A stretch of 64,000 nt of DNA, taken from Allantophomopsis cytisporea (taxonomy: Eukaryota; Ascomycota; Leotiomycetes; Phacidiales; Phacidiaceae). The notes beneath the pieces are model-generated. The model was not told where the DNA came from, ran no database searches, and worked only from the letters and a program-made list of their open reading frames with translations. This document shows positions 50,779 through 62,511 of the stretch, one piece after another. The number at the start of each line of letters is the position of its first letter. The first letter of the stretch is position 1. Location of the stretch: positions 930,001 through 994,000 of the forward strand of contig CP103032.1 of the NCBI GenBank assembly GCA_024752435.1, read 5' to 3'. The translations under genes were made by a program, and so were the position numbers.

Positions 50779-53700
50779 CTATACAATCACCTTCTCCTTC
50801 ACTGGCCTTCCCTTCCTTATAATGTTTCTCCAGTGGCCCTTTTTCACTCTCAGCAAGAGGTACGCCAACATTCTGTAAACGATTGTGGTAATGCCGAGCG
50901 CGATGATGTTCATCCAGGGATTTGTGTTGAGATGATACAAATCAAGAACCTGCTTTCCAGAAGTAATGGGACATGCACCATTGACTAGCTGGTTCTCCTT
51001 ACAGTGGAAAGCAATCGGGCGCAGAGAGTATGGTGCGAGATTTCTGATCGAGTAGCGGATTGGTGAGAGGTAATTTACCCCGTTGAGGAATGCGGGCATG
51101 TCTATGGACATGATTCCAGACATGAATTGAGCAACAGAGAGAAATATAGAAGTGACGTTGACCGCAAAGCCCGTGTGGTCAAAGAGTGTGTTGAACTGAG
51201 GGTGAGTTAGCTCGTGTCCAAAGTCAACCCGGACCAAAACAGAATTGCAAACTTACCATAATGCCTAAACTCTCGCCACAGTTAACAATACAGAAGCAGT
51301 TGAAGAAAGTCACAAAGAACATTTGCGCAGTTCTTGGTAGACCGACACCTAAGTCAGCCAGACAAGCGAAGAGGAGACTCGTGACAACTTCAAATGGGAT
51401 CTCATTCGTTGTGTACTGAAGAAAGAACGCTTCAATGCTGTAAGCGCCATCGTCATATTCGCGGTAGAATACGTTTTTCTCGTCAGGGTAGACTGCCACA
51501 TTTTGAAGCATGCCGACAAAATAAAATGCGCACATCTCCTGTATGAAACCTAGTCTTGTCTGAACACTGTAATAGTCGTAGTGAAGGGGCGCAAAGAACA
51601 AAGCCAATATGATTCCCAAGCCCATGACCTGCATTATCCGAGCGACAATAAGAGGGGGTTGGCGGCGGAAATTGATCAGAGCTCGACGGACTAGAAGAGG
51701 ATAAGAAGTGTGGAAACTTGCCATCTTGCGCTTCAAAGAGCCCAACTCGGCAGGGGTGGCAATAGAAGTCGCTTGAGTCGTTGATTTGATTGGGGTCTCT
51801 TGCCAAGTCTTAATCAACGATTCAATTTTTGACCGAGAGGCAGCTTCCTTCTCGCTATGCTGCAAATCAACCGTAATCAGGTCAAGTGCAAAGTCGGCAG
51901 GGTTGGTAGTGCGAGGGCAGACAAATCCCAGTGATGAGAAATGATCGAGCATATTTTCTCCTGGTCCTGCATAGACTGGGGCTCCTCCCCTGGCCAAGAG
52001 TAGAATGTTACCAAAGTGCTTGAATAGATCCGAGCGAGACTGATGGATTGTGAGAATCAATGTTCGCCCTTCATGAGCAAGTCCATTGAGGACATCCATG
52101 ATAGAGCTGGCAGTGAACGCATCAAGTCCAGAGGTTGGTTCATCTAAAAGGAGTACTCGGGGGTCTGTGAGGATCTGAACAGCAATGGTTACTCTACGCT
52201 TTTCTCCCCCTGAAATGCCCTTGATCAAATCACTGCCGATAATATTGTCGGCACAATCCTTGAGACCCATCTTCATTAAGATATCATCGGCTCTCTTCTC
52301 TTTTTCCTCCTTTGACATGTGCGGAGGCAAGCGCAAGCCTGCAGAAAAGCGCAATGTCTCTCGAACTGTAAGACTCGGTAGCAATGCATCATCGTCTTGA
52401 CAAACATATGAGCAAACTGATCGTATAACGGAATCAGAAGGAATGGCACCATTGAACGTCATCTTTCCGTATGGTCGATACGTGGTAGTAGCGTTGTCGA
52501 AGAGCCGCAAGGCCATTGAATTGAGCAAAGAAGTCTTTCCTGAGCCAGAAGGGCCCATGATAATATTGAGCACTCCAGGCTGGAAGTTGGCACTGACTGG
52601 TTGCAAGATCGTTTTTGTTGGAAGTTTCGTCCCGTATGCAGTACGCTTGTCCAAATTCAGTGCATACCCATCAAGTCCAATGTCGACCGTCCGAATATCT
52701 TCAACAGACCGTGCTGTCATTTTCTCTTTACCTGCAGAAAGATCCGTGTCCGAGTTTTTAGACTGTGCGATGCTTATACTGACTTTCTTGTATTGTAGGG
52801 TGAAGCCAGCAATTGTATAGAACATGATCGAGAAACAAAGCAGAATGATGATAGGCCTGACGATCCAATTTTGAGGAAACCCCAAGCTCGCCATGATATA
52901 TTTCCCAGTATATTGAGCACAAGCAGGATTGGACTCTCCGCCAGAGTAGGGGCAGGCATAAAAGTATCCAGATTCGGAACCAGAGCGCCCAATGAATTCG
53001 TTAGCACAAAGGGAGCCGAAAGCGTAGAAAACGTAAGCGGTCCATTTCAGCCACCTAACATATACAGGGATCGTCTTGCTTTGTATAAAAAAGCCGCACG
53101 CCATACTCTGAATTGTGTAAATCATATTGGCGATCAATGAAGCGCCTGCGAAGTCCCTTATTATGGCAACACAAGCCATCGCTAACGTGACTGCAATGTA
53201 GTTTGAGAGGAGAACGACGGCGAAGAAGGTGAAGAATTGACTCGCATCAGCTCGAAACCCGGCCATCCAATAGAATATTGCACTATACACAAAGGGCACG
53301 GGGAGATCTTCCACAAGGAGTCTCGCCAGACGTCGACTAACTATCCAGGGAAGTACACCCACTACCCCTTCGCCCCGCTCACGGTCGAAGAGTTGGATAT
53401 CGATCGTAAGTCGATACGTTTCGAAAAGGAGAATTAGGTATCCTTGCAAGGCAGATGCAGTATACAATGCTCCTTCTCGTGATCTAATTCCAGATTGGTC
53501 CTCCTTCAGACCATAGAAAACCCAGCCAGTCATGATGCCCATGAAGATTGCTTCAATCAAGCTACCAGCCATACCCATTGGGTCACGATATGTAACTCTG
53601 AATGTTCGAGATGTGAGGACACGCAGCTGTCTCCAAAAAGTAGCCTGCTGCTTTGCAGAAACGTGCGAGGTGTGCCCAGGGGATTCTATTAGGGCATTTA

Positions 53701-54853
53701 TTTTCTCGTCGTCCATGAATACCTTCTCTGCCTCCGTTGCCCACGCTAGTCTCAATCTCTCAACTCTCTCAGATGATACTGCCTCCAACTCTGGGGAACG
53801 ATTATCGACTGCAGCAATATCGATCAAGAACTCGGCGGGGTTCACAAATTTGGGAAGCTCAAATCCTTGACGTCCGAAATATGGCAAACAAGCCTCGGTA
53901 GTGCCAGAATACACTGGACTACCTCGACTGAAAATAACAAGTCTATCGAATAGTCCCCATATTTCACTACGTGGCTGATGAATCGTCGTCACAATCGTTC
54001 GCCCTTTCTTTGCAAGTCCCTTCAATGTACGAACCAATTGAAAGGCACTCGTGGCATCCAAACCCGTTGTTGGTTCATCTAGGAAAAGAATTGACGGGTT
54101 CGACAGCAATTGTACGCCCATGGACACTCGCCTCTTTTCTCCTCCCGAGCAACCTTTATGAGCATGATTGCCAATTCGTGTATCGGCGCAATCCTTCAGT
54201 CCCAGCTCCAAGATAACCTCCTCCACTATCCTCCTCCTCTCTGCCTCTGTTGTGGGAGGTGGTAATCGTAAATCTGCAGAGTATTGCAAGGTCTCTCGTA
54301 CAGTTAGAGTTGGTTGGAGAATATCTTGTTGGAGGACATATGCGCTTCTGACGAATCCAATTCCTTCTCTCCCATTGAACGTAGTTTTGCCGCTGAGTGT
54401 CAATCTCCCACTTGTCATGCGTTCAGCAATTGAATTGAGCAGACTGCTTTTCCCACTCCCACTCCCACCAATGATGGCCGTAAGTGTCCCGCTGGGCATG
54501 TCAGCGCTGACATTGCGCAAGATGCTCTTCGTCTCAGGTACCGCCTCTGCATTGTTCTTGTGCCTATTGGGAAACACCGATGCTAACGAAAGCTTAGAGG
54601 GCGATACATCGACTTCAACCGCGAGATTTCGAATTCGAACGTCGACGGGCTCGACCTCTGAAAGGGAGAGTTGATTTGTGTGTGAGGTAACGATAGGATG
54701 AATGACTTCGGTATGCACTTCGACACTCGACATCGAAGATCCTTTTGGTCTTTTAGTAACGCTGTCGCTATCCACATTCCTTGTTGCAATACCATTCGTG
54801 CCGAGGCCTAACTCTGCATCTTGTGCTTTCTCCGCTACTAGATCGCCCACCAT
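50779..54853 (-). CDS. Full-size ABCG-type transporter, two (NBD-TMD) units
   Basis: Predicted ATP-driven exporter of 1337 residues. Two exons: 54853-51257 and 51195-50779, with a 61 nt intron (GTAAGT donor, GCTAAC branch, CAG acceptor). The start is the ATG at 54853 (MVGDLVAEKAQD); the frame upstream opens with TTG. Order is NBD1, TMD1, NBD2, TMD2, the reversed layout of ABCG proteins. NBD1 has Walker A GGSGSGKSSLLN (about 129-140), signature CSGGEKRR and Walker B ILFLDEPTTGLD. NBD2 has GPSGSGKTSLLN, ISGGEKRR and VLLLDEPTSGLD. Both nucleotide sites keep all these motifs, unlike classical PDR pumps, whose first Walker A is altered. Both halves are WHITE-like, so it looks like a tandem fusion of half-transporters. 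The cargo is unknown; drug, lipid or metabolite export is possible, including a product of the neighbouring NRPS-like enzyme. Confidence 0.92.
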
Positions 54854-57800
54854 TTTCTGCAGCGATTCTCTGGAATTGATTTCAAGCCCTTTCACGCAAT
54901 GATTCCATATCTTGTGTGATTCGTGATTTCTAAAATACAACAGGTGGTGGTTTTGAGGATAGATGTTACAGTTGGGATTTCACGACGGTGGGACTGTTGT
55001 CGTTACAGACATGCCACACAGGAGAAATAACCCCGAATCATCAGAAGACACACACATAGATTCTGATCTAACAAATTTATTGTATGGATAATATAGATGG
55101 ATGCACTAACAAATGCCCTTCGTGGTAATGGATAAGGCACATCAGGATTGATGTTCTCATCGACTTGCTCTTAGGAGATGGTCTGGTGGTCGGAATGACC
55201 TGACCGACGACATAGCGCCAATGAGGGGCATTTTGGGGTGAAGATGGGGAACCAGAAGAGGTATCTAGCACTGTCATTGGCCTCTCCAAGTGCTGCTAAG
55301 AGACCGGCTCCAGGCCTTTCCGCGCGCTGGCTGGTGTGAAATGAAGCTCGCGTAGAGAAGCGTCCTTCAATGAGTCTTTAAACGAGCTCTGAACCTGGTT
55401 GTATGTAGTATGCGCCGATGTAAACGAGGCTGTTCAAGAAGCTGTAGACGAATCTGCAAACGAGGTCCGGTCTTGCACGCGAGATACAGAATCGAAGACC
55501 TACATATCTGCACTTGTAGCTATTTCTATCTATTGGTCGCGGTACTTAATGTATTCTTCCGTGGTGAGTACACAATACTCGGAATCTCTATGCGTGCATG
55601 CTCGTGCGTCTGCGATCCCTACTTCCCCCTTTCTATCATCTCGGTACGACAGACACATCGTAATCACCGTTTCCTTGTAGGCGAAGATCATCCAGTAGAC
55701 TCCAGCCAGGCGACCTGAGTATTCCGCCGTTATGGGAAGCAAGACTTTATCCACAGTAATGGAAAGCAGGAGGGACGGGGCGGGACGTATGTAAATGTGT
55801 ACATACATGCAGTAATATCAGGGAGAGTATTCGGCAAACATGACTACTCGCAGATTCGACGTCCGAATGCTCGTTTACTGGCGGAGATTTATATCTAACA
55901 TGCTCCGGTGTCTAATATAGGTCATCCCGACGAAGCATGCTCTGTCACCAGTCAGTTTATATTTCGTACGACATCGGTGGACGAAGGCATGTGCATGTTC
56001 CATGTGATATGTATGCATAGGCGAAATTTGTTTGAATCCGAGATAAAAGGTTGGTAGGATCTCGGGACGTTACGATTTTAATCTGCGACCTCAACACTCA
56101 AAAGGCGTGACTATCTCACCGTCTCACAATTCTCAGCTGTGAGTACCAGCTGTCTTGTTCTATATATACCATGTCACAGAGGGAGATTTGCTTCTGTGCT
56201 TACTTCCGGAGCTCATAATCCTTTACGGATGTATTCTGCGAGTCTGCTAGAATGCAGCTGTTTCAAATTCAAATGCTGGGAAAGATCTGCGATTTAAGCT
56301 CCGTCAATCCATTAAAGGTTAACTTGAAGCCTTTATTTAGCCGCTGCAAAGTCAACAAATCTTTCTCTTTTGTCGAGGTGATTCCTTAGTCGTGCATATC
56401 TGAGCAATACGCTTCCTATCTCGAGGCTCAGCCACCAGCTTTTACGTTTGCTATTCTTATCTGCACTTGTTTCTATGTCGCTGATGTATCTTGAGTAGAA
56501 TGTGCATTTTTTATTTACCGTCATAAGTTGTTGTTTGATTTTGTGCTTGCATACTAGAATTACAGAACGAGTGCACTTGAAGTACAAACAGTTATAGCTG
56601 TCCACTACGGAGAGTTGCGCATCCTTTGAGAGTTGATCATGCCATTATTATATAACCATACAGATTAATATGCCGTTTTGTCCATATGCAAGTATCATGA
56701 GTTGGTCAGGAAAAGTTCAAGTACCTCGTTGGTGATGGCGACATGATGTGCTTCAGACTAACCAAAAAAAAATACTCTTCATAACAGCAAAATCAGCCCA
56801 GCTATCGACACGCATACGTACACGTACTTCCCTTAATACGGATTCTCTTGACGAGTACGGAGTATCCATGTCAGCCTTCGGAATGAATTCCGCTTGTTTT
56901 AAGACTGATTAAATTTCCGTAAATGTCGACTTTGAGTAGTGGATTCTGAACGTCGATGTTGGTTCAGTAACCGTGGTATGGGTATTTGATGAGCCCCGAT
57001 TGATTGCTCATTGGTACAGATACAAAACTCTAAAGACCCACGAGATCTTATTTCGTCATTGCGTCCTCATTGTGACATCACTGTCAAGTCAAGCTTTGCG
57101 GATTTGTCAATATCGTTAGGCATAATACCCGTCAGTCTGGCTATTATGCCTCTGAGCTTACTCCCTTTGCTGGAAAGTCTATTTTCTATGAAGGGCGCGG
57201 AGTATGTAACATTGAAGTGTGGACCCTCCATGATATCCATTCTTTAGAGTTCACGGGATTACAAAGGCAGTGGGTGCTGTGTCTGATAAAAGCTCTTGAT
57301 GAAGACCCTTGATGATATCCAAAGTTTCAGTGCCTAAGTACGGCCGTATCTTTGGAATTTCATGAGAGGGTCTCGAATATGGACTACACTTGAATTTCTG
57401 CCTCCATTGACTAGTCACCTTTGAATAATTTCCTCATCTCTAATATCACGAGCTTTGCAAAAAATCGAGCAGCACCTCATTATCCCCTCCAGGATATCCC
57501 ATTGTCATTAATGACTGAACACTCTTGTTGAATCATCAGTTCTCCGTAATTTAGTAACTTCCACTAAATATGCACCTCTCATAGATCAGAACAAACATAT
57601 CTTCAATTTTGCTACGTATGTTACCTTGACTACTCGTGACGATTCGGTTACCATAGTACGTATTCCAATGCACTCGGCCAACATCAACAGGAAGAGTATA
57701 TAATATGGTCCGCCTATATTAACACAACTTCCCACTGCGCGCACCAAGTCGAAGACCGAAGAAAATGCCGTAGCTTAGTGGACATCGGCGATTTGAAAAA

Positions 57801-59001
57801 GCCATTGCCAAAGTTCCGCGTCAGAAGATTACATAAGATGACATTACAGCCCATATTAACAGCTATCATTGATGATACAAAGCCTATAGAGAAAGGCATA
57901 GACCCCTGATCGAGCCGAACCTTAATTGCAAAACGCTTCGCGAGATAGCGGACAGTCTGACAGACGGGAAACTATTTCCGCGACGGACGGCTAAAAGAGC
58001 GAGAGAGCGAACGCCAATGCTCCGAGCTGTAAAGCATCGTCTCATATTCCCGAACCGAAAGGAGAACGCCAAAAGCTTATTCCCACGATGTGCGAGTAAG
58101 GAATCAGTGTTCTAGAGCGGAGCTGAGCGCCCTTGAAGCATAAGGACAATGGCAAGCCAGGGAGGACGCAGGGAGCGGCCAGGCTGTTGGAAAGGCTATT
58201 CAGCACGTGCGTTTACTGACGCGGCCCCTATTAAGCACCGATCGGCAGCGGTCCGCAACCATATGTGGTACCTGTGATGCAGTAATCGAGCCCAGTGAAG
58301 GGGCCAGCAAAGAAGGCATACGAACGGAGCTTGGAAGGAACTCTCAAACTTACACCTCCATAGTCTTGGTGAGCGGGCGCACGTGTGTCACATCTCCGAC
58401 CCTTCGAACTTTGTACCCCACGCCTGAACATATGGGTTCGGACCCCGGTTGTCAAAACATCTGCCGGATCTGCTTTTGGGTGAGCGTTCGGCTCTACCTC
58501 ACAAAAGAGTTCAAGAGCCTTGTCATGGCAATCTATCTCTTTCATGCTGTGATAACAGTAGCATGCAACGTTTCGAATCAAAATCTCCAGCCGCGAGTTC
58601 ATGTTGAAAAATGATAGATAGTCAGATAATATGGAATTTACAAGTTTGTTGAAGGAAGAAAAACTGCAGAGTATATACGCAAGACACCTGACTCCTCTAG
58701 GTAACCGAATGAAAACACCAATGAAGAAAGCGCTTTGTTCATAACAATCATAAATGAAAAGACAAAAAGAGCACCACGATGTTGCAGATACTATACTTTC
58801 CCGCTCTATGCCGTGGCCAAAATCAATCCCGCTCAACTTGGACTACCAAGGGATATTGTACCAAATAAGCAAACCCAAACACCACGCTGAATAGCACTCA
58901 TCCAAACAGAAAATCGAACAAAAAAAAGGTATATCCAACGAACGACCAACAAGAATCGAAAAGATTCCACCGTACCGGGAAATGTTGTGAGAAAAATGTA
59001 A
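54854..59001. other. 4.1 kb spacer without recognised genes
   Basis: Contains the ABC transporter promoter on its left. The frames at 55399-55718, 57011-57247 and 58207-58836 overlap on opposite strands and show no motif. A TpsiC-arm-like string at 58434-58448 lacks the rest of a tRNA. Confidence 0.5.
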
Positions 59002-61135
59002 TCATGTGGCAAGGAAATCCTTGTCCATCTTCTTAGCCACACTTTGCCAGTCCCAACTCAGCTCATTCTGCTCATCCATAAGCCTCCATACTTCTTGAAG
59101 AAGCTCCTTCGCTCTGATAGTGTTTCTCAAGCCACTGTAATTTTCGATGGCGTCAATGGCGGTCTCCACCTTTCTTCTCTGCTCCGGCTCAAATGCTGCG
59201 CATCCCAGCACGAAGGTGGGAGCCAACAATATAGCCTGTGTCCTATCATCCTTTTCAACCAGCCCCAGCAATTCAAGTCCATAATTGACATTTTCAGAAA
59301 TGCGAGGATCAAGACGGAACGTGCTGGGGTTCGGAGGGTAGAGTGTACGCCAGAGATATACGAAGAGCATTTGCTTGTAGATGAGTCCGACAAGGTGTCT
59401 CGGGTCGCTCTCGGGCCAGGTAGACGTCCAAGTTCGAATGCCTGCATCGATTTCCGTGCCGCGATAAAGACTTTCCGCGTCGACGCTGGGAGTGAGACCA
59501 TATTGCATGCGTGTACGGATCTTGTTACGGATCTGAGTGACTTGAGACATGTATTCAAAGCAACCATCTTTGACACCAAGTAGACGCACAACTTCTGGCT
59601 TTGGTGGACTCGAGGGTACACTGAAGCTATCGCTGTTGCTATACAGGCCCGGATACTGAATACTATCAGGGAGAAATATCAGTTCGTCGGCGAAGATGTG
59701 GTATGAAAAAAACTCCTTGATGAAATCGATGAAAGGACTGTCTTCAGGAGGCGAATCTGCGAGTAATCGTTTGTAGGCGTTAAGATGCATACGGTGCTCC
59801 CCGCGAGAGTCTCCTTCAGCTATGCTGCTAAGTACAAAACAAAGCATCTGGCCCAATCGCATTGGTGTTATTGCTGCAGATGTTATTAAGCCTCGTCCTT
59901 CCTTCTCAATATCGGAGCCAAATTCAGCGAAGGCAGCCACGTGATGATAGTTTGACCGTTTGAGTAATAAATCCTCGCTAAGGTCGGGGTATTTCTTCAA
60001 GAGAGCCTGGCCGTATGGTTTGCGATAGTCGATGTGTTTTGATGATAGGGAGAGAATAGAATGCATGAGACCAAGGTGCTCAGTGGCTTTTGGTAATAGC
60101 AAATCCTTGAAGGCATTGCTTTCCGATTCACCCTCTGCTGTGAGGACGTTGCTGAGACAATAAATGTAGTGTTCAAAGAAGATCCTGTCGCCTTGAGTTT
60201 CAACGCCATGTATCACGGGTTTCCAGGCAATCTCGGGTGGCAAGATGGGCTGTATGCTGGTTCTCCGTAACCGAGCTGACGATGCGGTCAGTGAGAGTCT
60301 TGTCGTTGAATGGCATGGCGATGATGTACCTTCTTCGGCGCGTTCTCTCCCACTTCGCCACACGGTCTTCTCTGGATAGCCTTCACACTTTACCGCATTC
60401 TTTTGACAGTTGACACCTACATATCTGAATTAGCAAATGCGGCAGGGTGTCGTTCCTGGGAAACCTACATTCTGGCTTTGCTTCGTCGCACTTCTTCTTT
60501 CGTCGTCTGCAAGTAATGCAACCAGTTTTCGATCTACCCTTGGCCACCTTTGCCATAGCCTCGACAGTCTGAATCGGATGTTTCCGTGGCCTTCCTCTTG
60601 GCCTTCTCAGTTGATTCGGTTGTGAACTCGGGCCTGGTAACGATGTAGCAAGTGCTAAAGCTCCCATATCATGTCCCTCAGGACTTTCCACCTTTGGTAC
60701 CACCACTGTCTCATTTTCCGTATGATCCCAACTCATATCCTCTCCCATCTCCTCCACAATTCCCGGTCCATTCCATGGTGCTTCGCAACATCCAGGACTC
60801 GTTGACATGAAGGTAAAAGCCGACGTTGGAAATCCATCATGATTCGATTGTAAATCCTGAGCGCCATTGAAGCCGGCAAATTTGAAACCATGAAATGATC
60901 GTGGTACTTCTGAATGCTCGCTGTCAGATTTACTAGTGCTTCGATGTCGGTGTCTTTGAACCGGAGGCCGTAAAACCTGTGCCGAAGGTAGTGGAGTGTT
61001 TCGTCGTACGATCTCTTCAATGTCGACTGAACTTTGAGGAGTTGTGTTTTCCGACCATGATCCTTCGTAATCTTCGTTGTTCTCCGATACCGACGCCGAG
61101 TCAAGCATCAATTGCTCTTGATTAAGGATGACCAT
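59002..61135 (-). CDS. Zn2Cys6 transcription factor with an AT-hook
   Basis: Predicted 693-residue nuclear regulator. Exons are 61135-60469 and 60416-59002. The 52 nt intron splits the codon of the fourth zinc-binding cysteine. With donor GTAGGT and acceptor TAG, the cluster reads CITCRRRKKKC...KPEC|VNCQKNAVKCEGYPEK. The six cysteines are at about 206, 209, 216, 223, 226 and 233. An AT-hook (GRPRK, 181-185 within RRPRGRPRKHP) precedes it, for minor-groove contact. The C-terminal 450 residues are mostly helical, with a hydrophobic pattern like fungal-specific regulatory domains (Fungal_trans_2 style, low certainty). The chosen start at 61135 has A at -3. About 97 more codons are open upstream, but without any ATG, so an extra 5' exon is possible. 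The target pathway is unknown; the nearest genes are the ABC transporter and catalase. Confidence 0.88.
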
Positions 61136-61743
61136 TTTCGTGACATCCGCCAGTTGCGTGCCACAGAATGTAGAATTGGGCACAACACACGCAGAACTGG
61201 AAAACCGAGGTCGAAAATGGAGTGCTCGCGATTCACTGGTTAGTTCTTGGGTGTGGGAGGAAGGGGTCTGATAAATGATATGTCCACTATGAGGGTGGTA
61301 GTTGTAGGGAAGAGCTTCGCTTGTGGTTGCATGGGCCTGTGTGGTGTGCACTGTCGGATGAGAAATTGGGTGCAAGTTGGCGGGTCCGACGAATGATTGT
61401 TGGATTATTGTTGGTAATGGTTGCACAACCCTAGCACTTTGTTCGATATGGTTGATTTTGGTGAAATGCGACTATGCATATACTCGGTATAGATGCAGGT
61501 AGTTATAGGTATGGTATGGCTGTTTATTCCATAGACTGACTGTGAAGCCGAGAAGTTGTTGTCGGCTTGTCGTACGTAGAAGGCTTTCCCTTGTGCCTGT
61601 CCTGTTCTCAATTCTCAATTCTCAACTCTCAATCGTGCAGCTTTTGCCTTTTAATGAATTAGGTCAAGCTTTTTGTCGAAACAGTTCGGAAGAACGAGAA
61701 GGGAGTCTTGATGTCTGGATATATATGGACGTGTGTACGACGA

Positions 61744-61788
61744 TTGTATGTATGTATGTATGTATGTAGTATGTATGTATATACATAC
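61744..61788. repeat. (TATG)n microsatellite
   Basis: Interrupted run of tatg units ending in a short palindromic tatatacata segment. Confidence 0.9.
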
Positions 61789-62084
61789 GTATGGGATTAC
61801 TCCGTTATGAACAGTCAGGCAGGGGGGGTGTACGTGTGGTAAGAGTTGGGATCAGGTATTATGGAGTCGAGGTATGTACTTACTTACTTGCTTGTACATA
61901 CTATGGAGGTGCTATGAAGGGTACTCTGGAGAGCATGGTACACAAGAAAGGTACTTGGGTATGTATGAGTATGTATCGTGTGTAATTATTATCTATCTGC
62001 TCTCCAGGGTTTGTACTGTTTCGATATGCTTTTTCTTCTACGACTATTATTGCCTGTCATATATTCCAGTCAGTCTATCTACCA

Positions 62085-62106
62085 ACATACATACATACAT
62101 ACATAC
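62085..62106. repeat. (ACAT)n microsatellite
   Basis: Five and a half perfect acat units; complementary in sequence to the TATG run about 300 bp upstream. Confidence 0.9.
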
Positions 62107-62462
62107 AAAGTACCTGATGTAACTTGGTGAGCCTCCGTGACACTTCTGCTACGTAGACTTCTAGGGGTTTGGACCATGGACCTTCAATATCTTCTTCATC
62201 CTTATCCTCTTCCCCTCGACTCGACCGACCTCAATTGCATCCTCCTCGGTGATCCATCCTTGTGCCGTCGATGGTCAACGAGTCACTCACCTTACCACAC
62301 TTAGCATCTAGTGACTTTTGCCGACCCACTTTGGTCGATGGTGTCCGGAAAGCTCAGCACTGGCACAACGTCCCGAAACCTAAGGATTCCCCAATCTTGC
62401 ATGTTTGTGGGCTTAGTCGGGAGGTATACCAACATCAGTCCAGCAATCCAACGTCAGATGCG

Positions 62463-62511
62463 AGGTGCCAGATGCCAGATGCCAGATGCCAGGTGCCAGG
62501 TGCCAGGTGTC
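62463..62511. repeat. Seven copies of the heptamer aggtgcc / agatgcc
   Basis: Units in order: aggtgcc, three agatgcc, two aggtgcc, aggtgtc. The two variants are grouped, as expected from stepwise duplication. Confidence 0.92.

Noticed and set aside
58434..58460. tRNA-like TpsiC arm string (gggttcggacccc)
   Set aside because: No D-arm, anticodon arm or acceptor stem around it, and the conserved A58 is not in place.
58207..58836. Overlapping 135- and 201-codon frames on opposite strands
   Set aside because: No domain or splice support on either strand; probably chance frames in a spacer.
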